Origin: Edaphobacter sp. | GTDB taxonomy: Bacteria; Acidobacteriota; Terriglobia; Terriglobales; Acidobacteriaceae | Length of the DNA stretch: 38,292 bases | Direction: 5' to 3' | NCBI GenBank assembly: GCA_025462755.1 | Contig: JAOAPF010000137.1 | Span: 1 to 38,292, forward strand | Part shown: positions 32,122 to 38,292 of the stretch, in pieces | Layout of the letters: each line of letters opens with the position of its first letter | Position numbering within the stretch: the first letter of the stretch is position 1 | Notes under the pieces: model-generated | Databases searched by the model: none | What the model saw: the letters and a program-made list of their open reading frames with translations, nothing else | What the model was told of the DNA's origin: nothing | Position numbers and translations under genes: made by a program

Positions 32122-34815
32122 CTACTCAGCTCGCAAAGCCTCGACCGGATCAACCGCCGCAGCACGGCGGGCCGGAAGGTAACTTGCAAATGTCGCGGAC
32201 GCTGTCAGGACCAATGGCACCGTGATGTAGGTGAAGGGATCAAGCGGACTGATGCCAAACAGTAGCGACTTCATCAGCTGCATCAGTGCCGCCGCCGTGC
32301 CCATACCGATCGCGACCCCAACCGCTGTGAGCAGCAGTGCGGAACGGACGAACATCCACTTGAGTTCGCCTTTCTGCGCTCCTAATGCCAGACGGATGCC
32401 TATCTCGCGGGTCCGCTGCGATACGCCGTAGGAGATCACGCCGTAAATGCCGAGGATGCCCAGCAGCAGCGCCATCGAGCCGGCAATCGCAAGCATCACC
32501 AGCGTGAACGAAGTGCGCGCCAGCGACGCGCCGTAGATCTCCTGCATCGTTCGCACCGACGCCAGGGGCAGGTTCGCGTTCACCGACCAGACCGCCTGCT
32601 GCACTTCCGTAAGGAAGCTCTCATTTCCGGCCCGTGTGCTGCGGATGGCGAAGGTCACCGAGCGCGGCGCATCGATCGTCGGTTGCGCGGTATACGGATC
32701 CTGTTGCATCGGCGGCCAGTACACGATGGCAGGAGCATCTTCGTCCACGCCGTTATGCCGCACATCCTCGACGACGCCGATCACCTCCACCCAGGGCATG
32801 CTTGAAAACTGGCGAATCCTCTTCCCCACCGCGGCCGAGGCCGAGCCCCACGATTCGCGGGCAAAGTTCTCCGATACCATGGCGACCGGTCTTAGCCCAT
32901 AAATGTCAGTCCACGTAAAATCGCGCCCTGCAACCAATCTGGTCCCTGCGGCTTTGAAATAACCAGGCGAGACGGAATTGAAGAGCCTGAGCGGCGGATC
33001 ACCGCCCTCGTAGTTTTTCCCCTCGATTCGCATCTGATCCCAGTTGGGATCGACGCCTTCCATAGGCACAGCGGCCGCGAACCCAACGGAACCTACGCCC
33101 GGAATCGCCGCAAGCTTGTCGGCAATATCGTTCTGGATTCGCGTCACCATCTGCGGATCCGCGACCAGCGACCCAGGGATGGAAATCCGCATCGTCTGCA
33201 AATGCTCGGCGTCTGCGAAACCAGGCTCAACATTGCGCAACGCGGCGAACGTGCGAATCATCAGCAACGCGCTTACCAGCAGTATCAGCGCCATTGCCAC
33301 TTGGGCTACTACCAACAGATTGCGTGAGCGATGGCGCTCGCGGCCCGCACTCGCTGTCCGGTTCGCTCCTGGGATCATCGCTGCAGCCCGAGTCTGCGCA
33401 TACTTCCAGGCCGGAATGGATCCGAACAACAGACCCGAAAGCACAGACAGCGCGAGCGTGAATCCAAGCGAACGTGCGTCGAGCGAGATTTCACTCAACC
33501 GCGGCAGATTGGCCGGTCCAACCGCAACCAGAAGCCGCAATCCCGCGTAGGCGACCGCGACAGCAAGTACGCCGCCCATCAGCCCAAGTGACGCGCTTTC
33601 GATGAGCAACTCACGTGCGATGCGTGCGCGCCCCGCGCCCAGCGCCGCCCGAATCGAAAGCTCCTGCTGCCGCCCGTCCGCACGCACCAGCAGCAGATTC
33701 GCAACGTTGGTGCAGGCGATCAGCATCACCAGCCCGACGGTCGCCATCACCACCCACAACACGTTGTCCACGCTGCCGATCACCTGCTGCTTGAGCAGGC
33801 GAAAATTGGGAGTGATCTTCCACGTCTCATAGAAGTGCGGATTGGTCCCGGGCCCATTCGTCCACGTATCCATCCAGACGGCAATCAACCGGGTAACGTC
33901 TGCGTCAGCCTGCGCGAGCGTGATTCCAGGCTTCAGCCGGGCAACACCGTCGAAGCCAAAGCCCGCCAGCTTCAGATGCTCGCGATCGAAAGCCAGTGGC
34001 ACAAGCAGATCGAAATCCTTATCGACGAGCCGGAATCGCTGTGGCGTCACGCCGACAATCTCCCTCGGTTGCGCATCCACCTGGATGCTGCGGCCAATCA
34101 CACCGCGGTCGCCACCAAAACGCCGCTGCCAATAGCCGTAGCTCAACATCACAGCCTTGGCTCCACGCGGATCTTGATCGGCGCCCGTGAGCCAGCGGCC
34201 CGCAACAGGCGGAACATCGAGAGTCTGCAGCACACCGTCACTGACGAGTTCCGTGTGAACTTCCTCCGGCCGAGCAAGGCCTGTCACGTTCGCAGTTCCC
34301 GAAGTCCATATCCCCAACGACTGAAACGTCCGATTCTGCTCGGCGAAAGTGAAATACATCGACGCCGAAAGATGCAGACCACTGGTGAAATTCGCAAGTC
34401 CAGCAGCGCCGGGAGCGTTGAGCCACAAGGCTACAAGCCGATCGGAATCAGGATACGGAAGCGGCTTGAGGAGCACACCATCGACCACGCTGAAGACCGT
34501 CGTGTTTGCGCCTATGCCTATCCCGAGCGTCAGAAGCACAGTGACGGCAAACCCAGGAGACTTCCTCAGGCGGCGGAAGGTAAATTTAATATCCGCGAGA
34601 ATCGATTCGAGACGCGACCACTGCCACTCTTCGCGGCTGCGTTCCCGTAGGAGAGTCACATTGCCGAATTCGCGGCGCGCCGTTTGCTCCGCCTGCCCCC
34701 GCGACACGCCCTCCTCTATCAATTCTTCGGTTCTCTCCTCAATGTGCTCCTGGATGGAGACGGAGAGATCGTCGTAGCGGCGCCTGCGGTCGAAAAGCCA
34801 TTTGAGAACTTGCAT
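32122..34815 (-). CDS. ADOP-family duplicated ABC-type permease (MacB/FtsX-like)
   Basis: An 897-residue permease of the acidobacterial duplicated orphan type. Residues 1-75 form the cytoplasmic N-terminal segment typical of ADOP proteins (EHIEERTEELIEEG, RREFGNV). Two FtsX/MacB halves follow, each with a first helix, a large periplasmic domain and three helices; the first begins FRRLRKSPGFAVTVLLTLGI, with a GANTTVFSVVDGVLLKPLPY stretch, and the second half ends SQRTREIGIRLALGAQKGE and ARRAAAVDPVEALRAE, the usual terminus. There is no ATPase gene beside it, hence orphan; it may use a distant MacB-type ATPase or act mechanically. GGAGG lies eight bases before ATG 34815, and the gene follows padR after 11 bases, so the pair is one operon under the PadR palindrome. 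Export substrate unknown. Confidence 0.93.
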   Translation of the reverse strand: MQVLKWLFDRRRRYDDLSVSIQEHIEERTEELIEEGVSRGQAEQTARREFGNVTLLRERSREEWQWSRLESILADIKFTFRRLRKSPGFAVTVLLTLGIGIGANTTVFSVVDGVLLKPLPYPDSDRLVALWLNAPGAAGLANFTSGLHLSASMYFTFAEQNRTFQSLGIWTSGTANVTGLARPEEVHTELVSDGVLQTLDVPPVAGRWLTGADQDPRGAKAVMLSYGYWQRRFGGDRGVIGRSIQVDAQPREIVGVTPQRFRLVDKDFDLLVPLAFDREHLKLAGFGFDGVARLKPGITLAQADADVTRLIAVWMDTWTNGPGTNPHFYETWKITPNFRLLKQQVIGSVDNVLWVVMATVGLVMLIACTNVANLLLVRADGRQQELSIRAALGAGRARIARELLIESASLGLMGGVLAVAVAYAGLRLLVAVGPANLPRLSEISLDARSLGFTLALSVLSGLLFGSIPAWKYAQTRAAAMIPGANRTASAGRERHRSRNLLVVAQVAMALILLVSALLMIRTFAALRNVEPGFADAEHLQTMRISIPGSLVADPQMVTRIQNDIADKLAAIPGVGSVGFAAAVPMEGVDPNWDQMRIEGKNYEGGDPPLRLFNSVSPGYFKAAGTRLVAGRDFTWTDIYGLRPVAMVSENFARESWGSASAAVGKRIRQFSSMPWVEVIGVVEDVRHNGVDEDAPAIVYWPPMQQDPYTAQPTIDAPRSVTFAIRSTRAGNESFLTEVQQAVWSVNANLPLASVRTMQEIYGASLARTSFTLVMLAIAGSMALLLGILGIYGVISYGVSQRTREIGIRLALGAQKGELKWMFVRSALLLTAVGVAIGMGTAAALMQLMKSLLFGISPLDPFTYITVPLVLTASATFASYLPARRAAAVDPVEALRAE

Positions 34816-34826
34816 GGGTAGTCCTC

Positions 34827-35171
34827 CTACACCTTGGCGACAGCCAGCACGCGGGAGATGCCGGCAAACATTTTTTCAAAGCTGATGACTTCCTCTTTCA
34901 GATGGCGAAGGCCCGCATCGGTAAGCCGATAAATCCGGGTGGGGCGTCCTTTCGCCGATGTCCCCACCTCCGATTCCAGCCATCCCTCCCGCAGCATCCG
35001 TTGCAGCGCCGGATATAGTGAGCCCTCTTCCACCTGGAGCAAATTCTCCGAAACCTGTTTAATATGTTTCACGAGCGCGTAGCCATGCATCGGCTTCAGC
35101 CGCAGCGACTGCAAGATCATCACCTCGAGAGCGCCGGGAAAAAGATCGCGATGTTCGGGATTCTTTGCCAT
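34827..35171 (-). CDS. PadR-family transcriptional regulator
   Basis: From ATG 35171 this is a 114-residue PadR protein: LFPGALEVMILQSLRLKPMH (winged helix start), GYALVKHIKQ, LLQVEEGSLYPALQRML (recognition helix), GWLESEVGTSAKGRPTRIYR (wing) and a C-terminal dimerisation helix. PadR proteins repress efflux or stress genes and release on ligand binding. I chose ATG 35171 because the preceding in-frame codons from 35228 run through the operator region and look non-coding. A 27-bp palindrome stands 20 bases upstream of the start, so it should repress itself and the ADOP permease downstream. PadR-ADOP pairs are frequent in acidobacterial genomes. Confidence 0.92.
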   Translation of the reverse strand: MAKNPEHRDLFPGALEVMILQSLRLKPMHGYALVKHIKQVSENLLQVEEGSLYPALQRMLREGWLESEVGTSAKGRPTRIYRLTDAGLRHLKEEVISFEKMFAGISRVLAVAKV

Positions 35172-35190
35172 GCACAACAAGATATATCCA

Positions 35191-35217
35191 TAATACCTAT
35201 TTGTAAAATAGGTATTA
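35191..35217. promoter_or_regulatory. 27-bp perfect palindrome, candidate PadR operator
   Basis: TAATACCTATTT (35191-35202) and AAATAGGTATTA (35206-35217) are exact reverse complements with a 3-base GTA spacer. It lies 20 bases before the padR start codon, across the expected promoter. Position and symmetry fit autoregulation of the padR-permease operon. Confidence 0.7.
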
Positions 35218-35315
35218 CCTTTGGGCACATTTTGAGTTCAGTCGAGCCAGACCTCAGTTCAGCAAACAGGCCAAGCACTCCTTGAGAGCAGGCACCGGGT
35301 GATACACTCAATATT

Positions 35316-35375
35316 GGTTTCAGGTGCTGGCGCCACAAGGCGTAGGGGTCTAAGTCCTCTCCTCCGCACCAATCC
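35316..35375 (+). pseudogene. tRNA-Leu 3' remnant (candidate attR)
   Basis: The segment matches the anticodon arm to 3' end of the tRNA-Leu at 13892-13976 at 51 of 60 positions, including the terminal CTCCTCCGCACCAATCC. The 5' acceptor and D arm are absent. The anticodon loop reads TTCAGGT (CAG) but its stem has only one standard pair, and the T loop is TCTAAGT instead of TTCAAGT, so it cannot be a working tRNA. It sits 52 bases before secG and marks the right border of the proposed island. Confidence 0.75.
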
Positions 35376-35427
35376 ACAAATCTTTTCTCCGGTCTTCTCT
35401 CCGGATATCCAAGAGGTTACAAGCACT

Positions 35428-35733
35428 ATGCTGGTCGGTCTTCTCGTCACTCTTCATATCATCGTCTCGCTGTTCATCGTTGGCGTCGTCCTCCTCCAGC
35501 AGGGCAAATCCGCCGACCTCGCCGGAGCCTTCGGCGGTCAAGGTTCTCAGACAGCCTTCGGCCCCCGCGGCGCAGCCAACCTCCTCACCAAGCTGACCAC
35601 CTACTCCGCCATCATCTTCATGCTCAGCTCCATCGGCCTGACCATTCTGCTCTCGCGCTCCAGCGGAGACCGCTCCGTCCTCTCCGGCGTCAAGTCCACC
35701 CCCGCCACCCAGACGACGCCCGCGAAGAAGTAA
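35428..35733 (+). CDS. secG: protein translocase subunit SecG
   Basis: This 101-residue protein has the SecG pattern: a first membrane helix (LLVTLHIIVSLFIVGVVLLQ), the QQGKSADLAGAFGG loop with a GSQTAFGPRG stretch, a second helix (LTTYSAIIFMLSSIGLTILL) and a polar tail rich in Thr/Ala. It is an accessory part of the SecYEG export channel in the inner membrane. ATG 35428 follows AAGAGG at about ten bases; the in-frame codons upstream cross the tRNA remnant and are not coding. A strong terminator at 35752-35780 follows. Ancestrally it would have stood next to the tRNA-Leu that now lies 21 kb away, if the island reading is right. Confidence 0.93.
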   Translation: MLVGLLVTLHIIVSLFIVGVVLLQQGKSADLAGAFGGQGSQTAFGPRGAANLLTKLTTYSAIIFMLSSIGLTILLSRSSGDRSVLSGVKSTPATQTTPAKK

Positions 35734-35751
35734 TCGCTTTCTAAATCAGAG

Positions 35752-35780
35752 ATGCGCAGGCCATCGGCTTGCGCATTTTT
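35752..35780 (+). terminator. intrinsic terminator after secG
   Basis: ATGCGCAGGCC and GGCTTGCGCAT pair around ATC with one mismatch, followed by TTTTT. It begins about 19 bases past the secG stop. Confidence 0.8.
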
Positions 35781-35942
35781 CATGCCTCAAAATGCCCGGC
35801 GATAATCTCCATGCCGAAGCGCCTCCCCCCCTCTCTCTCCTCCTACTCGCGCCAACCCCTTCCCCATCCCAATCCACACCGCGAGCCGACACCGCGTACC
35901 ATTCGGAGCATGTTCCTGGGCAGATAATCTAAGCCCCCGTGC

Positions 35943-35956
35943 GGAGGCTCCCTGTG
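35943..35956 (+). promoter_or_regulatory. ribosome binding site selecting GTG 35954
   Basis: GGAGG (35943-35947) is six bases before GTG 35954. An earlier in-frame GTG at 35939 would place this tract inside the coding sequence and has no site of its own. Confidence 0.6.
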
Positions 35957-37459
35957 TCAGAGATCTCATCGCGTCTTCGCTTCTCCCGCGGCGCCCTTCT
36001 CTTACTTCTCTTCATCCTTCTATGCGGTGCAGCCCTTCGGCTCGCTTCCCTCCCTTATGAGGCTCTCGAAGGCGACGAGATTTTTTCGCGGCAAGTGGTT
36101 CTCCTATCCGTCCCCAGCGAGATCTCCGCCATCCGCGAGGACCTCGTGCATCCTCCGCTCTACTACTTCCTCCTTCAAGCAAGCACCAGGCTCTGGGGAT
36201 CTGGTGCCGGCGGCCTCCGCGGATTCTCCCTCCTCTGCGGTATTGCCAGCATTGGGCTCATTGCACTCCTTGGCCGCACTCTGCCTCAGAGCCGCTTCGC
36301 CGGCATTCTCGCAGCCGCCCTCCTCGCCCTCAATCAGATCCACATCTTTTACAGTCAGGAGGCGCGATCCTACACCTGGTACTCCCTTCTCGTGCTGCTT
36401 CTCGTCCTGTGGGTCTGGCGCGTCACCCTTCTCACCGGCCCTCCGCCGACACTCCGTCACTGGGTGCTTGGCACAGTTCTCATGACGGCGCTCGTTTACA
36501 CCCACTATGTCGGAGCCATCTACGTCGGATCTGCAGTCCTCGCTCTCCTGATCTCCCGAATCCCCGTATCCACTCGCATCGCCGCCGTTGTATGCGCCAC
36601 GATCGCTGCCATTTGCTTTCTCCCCTGGGTCGTTGCCATATCCCGCGTCTACAAAGAAAAGCACGGCATCGGAAACAATCTGGATTGGCAGGGGCACCCG
36701 AATGCCAAAAATCTCATCCAGGCCTTCGCCTCCACCTTCGGTATTCTGCAAGGCCATGGAACCATCAAAATTGCATTTCTTCTCATCACTTTCCTGCTTC
36801 CTCTTTTGCTCATCCTGGCTGTGTTTCTAATCGGACGGCGCCCCCCACTCAGGCACTCCCCAGTCCTTCTCACGCTTTTTTTCCTATCCGTCCTTCCTCC
36901 TGTCGTTGTATTTCTGCTCTCCCGGGCTCCCTTCAACCTGTCCCTTTTTGGACTCCGGCATTTCCTCCCATCCATCCCCGTGCTCATGCTTCTCCTCTGC
37001 AGCTACGGTATCGATCGCCTCGCGCAAAGGGCGAACTCACGCTCTACATTTGCTTACACGGTCGGTTCTGCCCTTCTCCTCTCCCTCACGGCGATACCCA
37101 CCCTTCAAAGCCTCGTCTCCCGCCCTAGCCGAATCCCCTACAACCTTGTAAGCCGGGAGGTCGAAAGAGATCGCCTTGCCGGAGTCCCCGCCTACACCAC
37201 CTGGTTCTACGGAATCGGTGGCCCTGTGAACTTCTACTGCGCTGACGTCTGCGTGACAGAGCTTCCCCCCGATCACCATCCCCTCCCATCACAAATGGTC
37301 CTACTCTACCGCCCCGCACTACCCCAGGAGTTGCAGCAGTACCAGCGATTGCAGCAGGAGGGTTTCGTCGAAATCGAGCAACGCTATTACACCAACGGGA
37401 CACGCGGCGAATTCGGAACCACACTCTCCGTTCTCAGACGGACCTCGCCGCCTCGGTAA
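35954..37459 (+). CDS. GT39/ArnT-like polytopic membrane glycosyltransferase
   Basis: This roughly 501-residue integral membrane protein has about ten hydrophobic helices. The first periplasmic loop carries the acidic motif LEGDEIFSRQV and HPPLYY, the usual catalytic-loop signature of PMT/ArnT-type (GT-C) enzymes, followed by ALNQIHIFYSQEARSYTWY, also typical. The C-terminal 100 residues form a soluble domain (VERDRLAGVPAYTTWFY, VNFYCADVCVTELPPDHHPL). These enzymes move sugars from polyprenyl-phosphate donors to lipids or proteins on the outer face of the inner membrane; donor and acceptor cannot be told here. GTG 35954 is chosen for its GGAGG site. It is followed after 84 bases by the metallo-hydrolase gene and preceded by the secG terminator, so it probably has its own promoter. 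Confidence 0.85.
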   Translation: MSEISSRLRFSRGALLLLLFILLCGAALRLASLPYEALEGDEIFSRQVVLLSVPSEISAIREDLVHPPLYYFLLQASTRLWGSGAGGLRGFSLLCGIASIGLIALLGRTLPQSRFAGILAAALLALNQIHIFYSQEARSYTWYSLLVLLLVLWVWRVTLLTGPPPTLRHWVLGTVLMTALVYTHYVGAIYVGSAVLALLISRIPVSTRIAAVVCATIAAICFLPWVVAISRVYKEKHGIGNNLDWQGHPNAKNLIQAFASTFGILQGHGTIKIAFLLITFLLPLLLILAVFLIGRRPPLRHSPVLLTLFFLSVLPPVVVFLLSRAPFNLSLFGLRHFLPSIPVLMLLLCSYGIDRLAQRANSRSTFAYTVGSALLLSLTAIPTLQSLVSRPSRIPYNLVSREVERDRLAGVPAYTTWFYGIGGPVNFYCADVCVTELPPDHHPLPSQMVLLYRPALPQELQQYQRLQQEGFVEIEQRYYTNGTRGEFGTTLSVLRRTSPPR

Positions 37460-37543
37460 TGCATCTCCCCCAACGCACTCGCCTCATGCTCCCCGGCACA
37501 CTGGCAACAAACCCAAAATCGGATCTCGCAATAAAATAAACCG

Positions 37544-38200
37544 ATGATCCTCGAAACCCTACCCGTGGGCCCCCTCCAATGCAACTGCTCCATCCTCGGC
37601 GACGAAACCTCCCGCGAAGCCATCGTCGTAGACCCCGGCGACGACATCCCCCGCATCCTCGCCCTCGTCGCCAAACACAACCTGACGGTCAAGCAGATCG
37701 TCATCACCCACGCCCACATCGACCACATCGCCGGCGCCCACCGCCTCAAACAGCTCACCGGAGCCCCCATCCTATACAACGAGAATGATCTGCCTCTGGT
37801 CAAAATGATGGACGTTCAAGCCGGCTGGCTTGGCATCCCCACCCCCGCCGTCTTCAGCCCCGACGACACCCTCGACGACGGCAAACTCATCAGCATAGGG
37901 ACGTCACCTGAGCGCAGTCGAAGCGGCCTCACCGGCACCATCCTCCACACCCCCGGCCACACCGAAGGCTCCATCTGCCTCTACCTCCCCGACCAGACCC
38001 TCCTCTTAGCCGGGGACACACTCTTCGCCGGCTCCGTAGGCCGCACCGACCTCCCCGGAGGGAACACCAGTAAGCTCCTCCGCTCCATCCACGAGCGCCT
38101 CCTCACTCTTCCCGACGAAGTCACTGTCATTCCCGGTCACGGCCCCGGTACAACCATCGGTTCGGAACGAGTCTCAAATCCGTTCCTGCAAGACATTTGA
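37544..38200 (+). CDS. metallo-beta-lactamase-fold hydrolase (glyoxalase II-like)
   Basis: This 218-residue hydrolase has the THAHIDH motif (H56, H58, D60, H61), TPGHTEGS (H139), LLAGDTLF (D158) and VIPGHGP (H199), the full set for a two-metal site. It has the short form typical of YcbL-type glyoxalase II relatives, which hydrolyse thioesters such as lactoylglutathione, rather than a beta-lactamase. Residues about 119-131 (GTSPERSRSGLTG) just before H139 look like an insertion encoded by a dispersed repeat (CACCTGAGCGCAGTCGAAG at 37905-37923). The site loop is thereby lengthened but the frame is kept. ATG 37544 follows an A-rich AATAAAATAAACCG leader without a clear ribosome site. The substrate is inferred only. 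Confidence 0.9.
   Translation: MILETLPVGPLQCNCSILGDETSREAIVVDPGDDIPRILALVAKHNLTVKQIVITHAHIDHIAGAHRLKQLTGAPILYNENDLPLVKMMDVQAGWLGIPTPAVFSPDDTLDDGKLISIGTSPERSRSGLTGTILHTPGHTEGSICLYLPDQTLLLAGDTLFAGSVGRTDLPGGNTSKLLRSIHERLLTLPDEVTVIPGHGPGTTIGSERVSNPFLQDI
37903..37926 (+). repeat. partial dispersed repeat inside the metallo-hydrolase gene
   Basis: GTCACCTGAGCGCAGTCGAAG resembles the first half of the intergenic repeat copy at 7788-7829 and the common bacterial CCTGAGCG(A/C)AGTCGAAG element. Here it lies in frame within a gene, encoding SPERSRS. Confidence 0.45.
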
Positions 38201-38292
38201 AATGAAACAGTTGCGGTAATAATTGAAACCAGCACCTTACAAGCATCGCATGAACTAGTAACTACCGTGGTTCAATTTAAGACCATGCACGA

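Larger units (their letters stand above)
13977..35375. mobile_element. putative 21.4-kb genomic island bounded by tRNA-Leu and a tRNA-Leu 3' remnant
   Basis: The left limit is the intact tRNA-Leu, the right limit a decayed 3' tRNA-Leu copy immediately upstream of secG. Inside are transposase and retroelement scraps next to the tRNA, two unrecognised giant genes, a sensory block and a PadR/ADOP pair. Flanking DNA on both sides has strong C-over-G excess on the + strand even where the minus strand codes, while most of the interval is balanced. No integrase, relaxase or replication gene is recognisable, so the element, if real, is probably immobile now. The repeat and skew change are seen; the insertion history is inferred. 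The giant operon, sensory block and permease pair may also have arrived separately. Confidence 0.55.

Noticed and set aside
35316..35375. A functional second tRNA-Leu
   Set aside because: The 5' half is missing, the anticodon stem is almost all wobble and the T loop is altered.
35299..35427. N-terminal extension of SecG
   Set aside because: The extra 43 codons run through the tRNA remnant; SecG proteins begin at the membrane helix, and ATG 35428 has a ribosome site.
1..38292. CRISPR arrays
   Set aside because: No regularly spaced direct repeats were seen on reading the window; no Cas protein among the coding regions.

Overview
The window reads as chromosomal DNA of an acidobacterium, most likely class Terriglobia (the Edaphobacter/Granulicella/Terriglobus type of soil bacterium). 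This is an inference from several traits: a PadR regulator beside an ADOP-type duplicated permease, a eukaryote-type Ser/Thr kinase with a TPR-rich C-terminus, a decayed esterase/SMP-30 fusion gene, a SYLF (Ysc84) protein, high GC content, and a copy of the GTCATCCTGA... intergenic repeat I associate with this group. No 16S or other marker is present, so genus is not assignable.

Layout. 1-3351: the end of a translationally coupled operon on the + strand (3' end of a B12-binding radical SAM protein, a methyltransferase-amidohydrolase fusion, a radical SAM/SPASM protein), probably for an uncharacterised small molecule. 3368-6676 (-): membrane Ser/Thr kinase with TPRs. 7010-9058: a HAD hydrolase with an apparently leaderless start, and convergent to it a Tat-exported D-amino-acid-oxidase-like flavoprotein whose motifs are in circularly permuted order. 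9332-12750: an Orn/Lys/Arg decarboxylase and a secreted SYLF protein. 12865-13776 (-): an esterase/SMP-30 pseudogene with an internal deletion and several frameshifts. 13892-13976: intact tRNA-Leu(GAG).

13977 to about 35375 looks like a genomic island. Its left border is the intact tRNA-Leu and its right border is a decayed 3' tRNA-Leu fragment just before secG. Both flanks have strong C-over-G excess on the + strand whichever strand is coding, while most of the interval is balanced. The tRNA-proximal end holds IS481-type transposase and group II intron reverse-transcriptase debris; no integrase is recognisable. The cargo is (i) a two-gene operon for unrecognised giant proteins of about 1790 and 1322 aa; (ii) a sensory block of a hybrid histidine kinase with two different kinase cores, a divergent XRE-S24 regulator with a large shared palindrome between them, and a CheB-CheR-PAS protein; and (iii) a PadR/ADOP permease pair with a 27-bp palindromic operator.

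35428-38200: core-like genes resume with secG, a GT39-type membrane glycosyltransferase and a glyoxalase-II-like metallo-beta-lactamase-fold hydrolase. The giant-protein operon is the best candidate for an undescribed system. The island limits, the permuted oxidase and the two palindromic operators are the most directly checkable observations.
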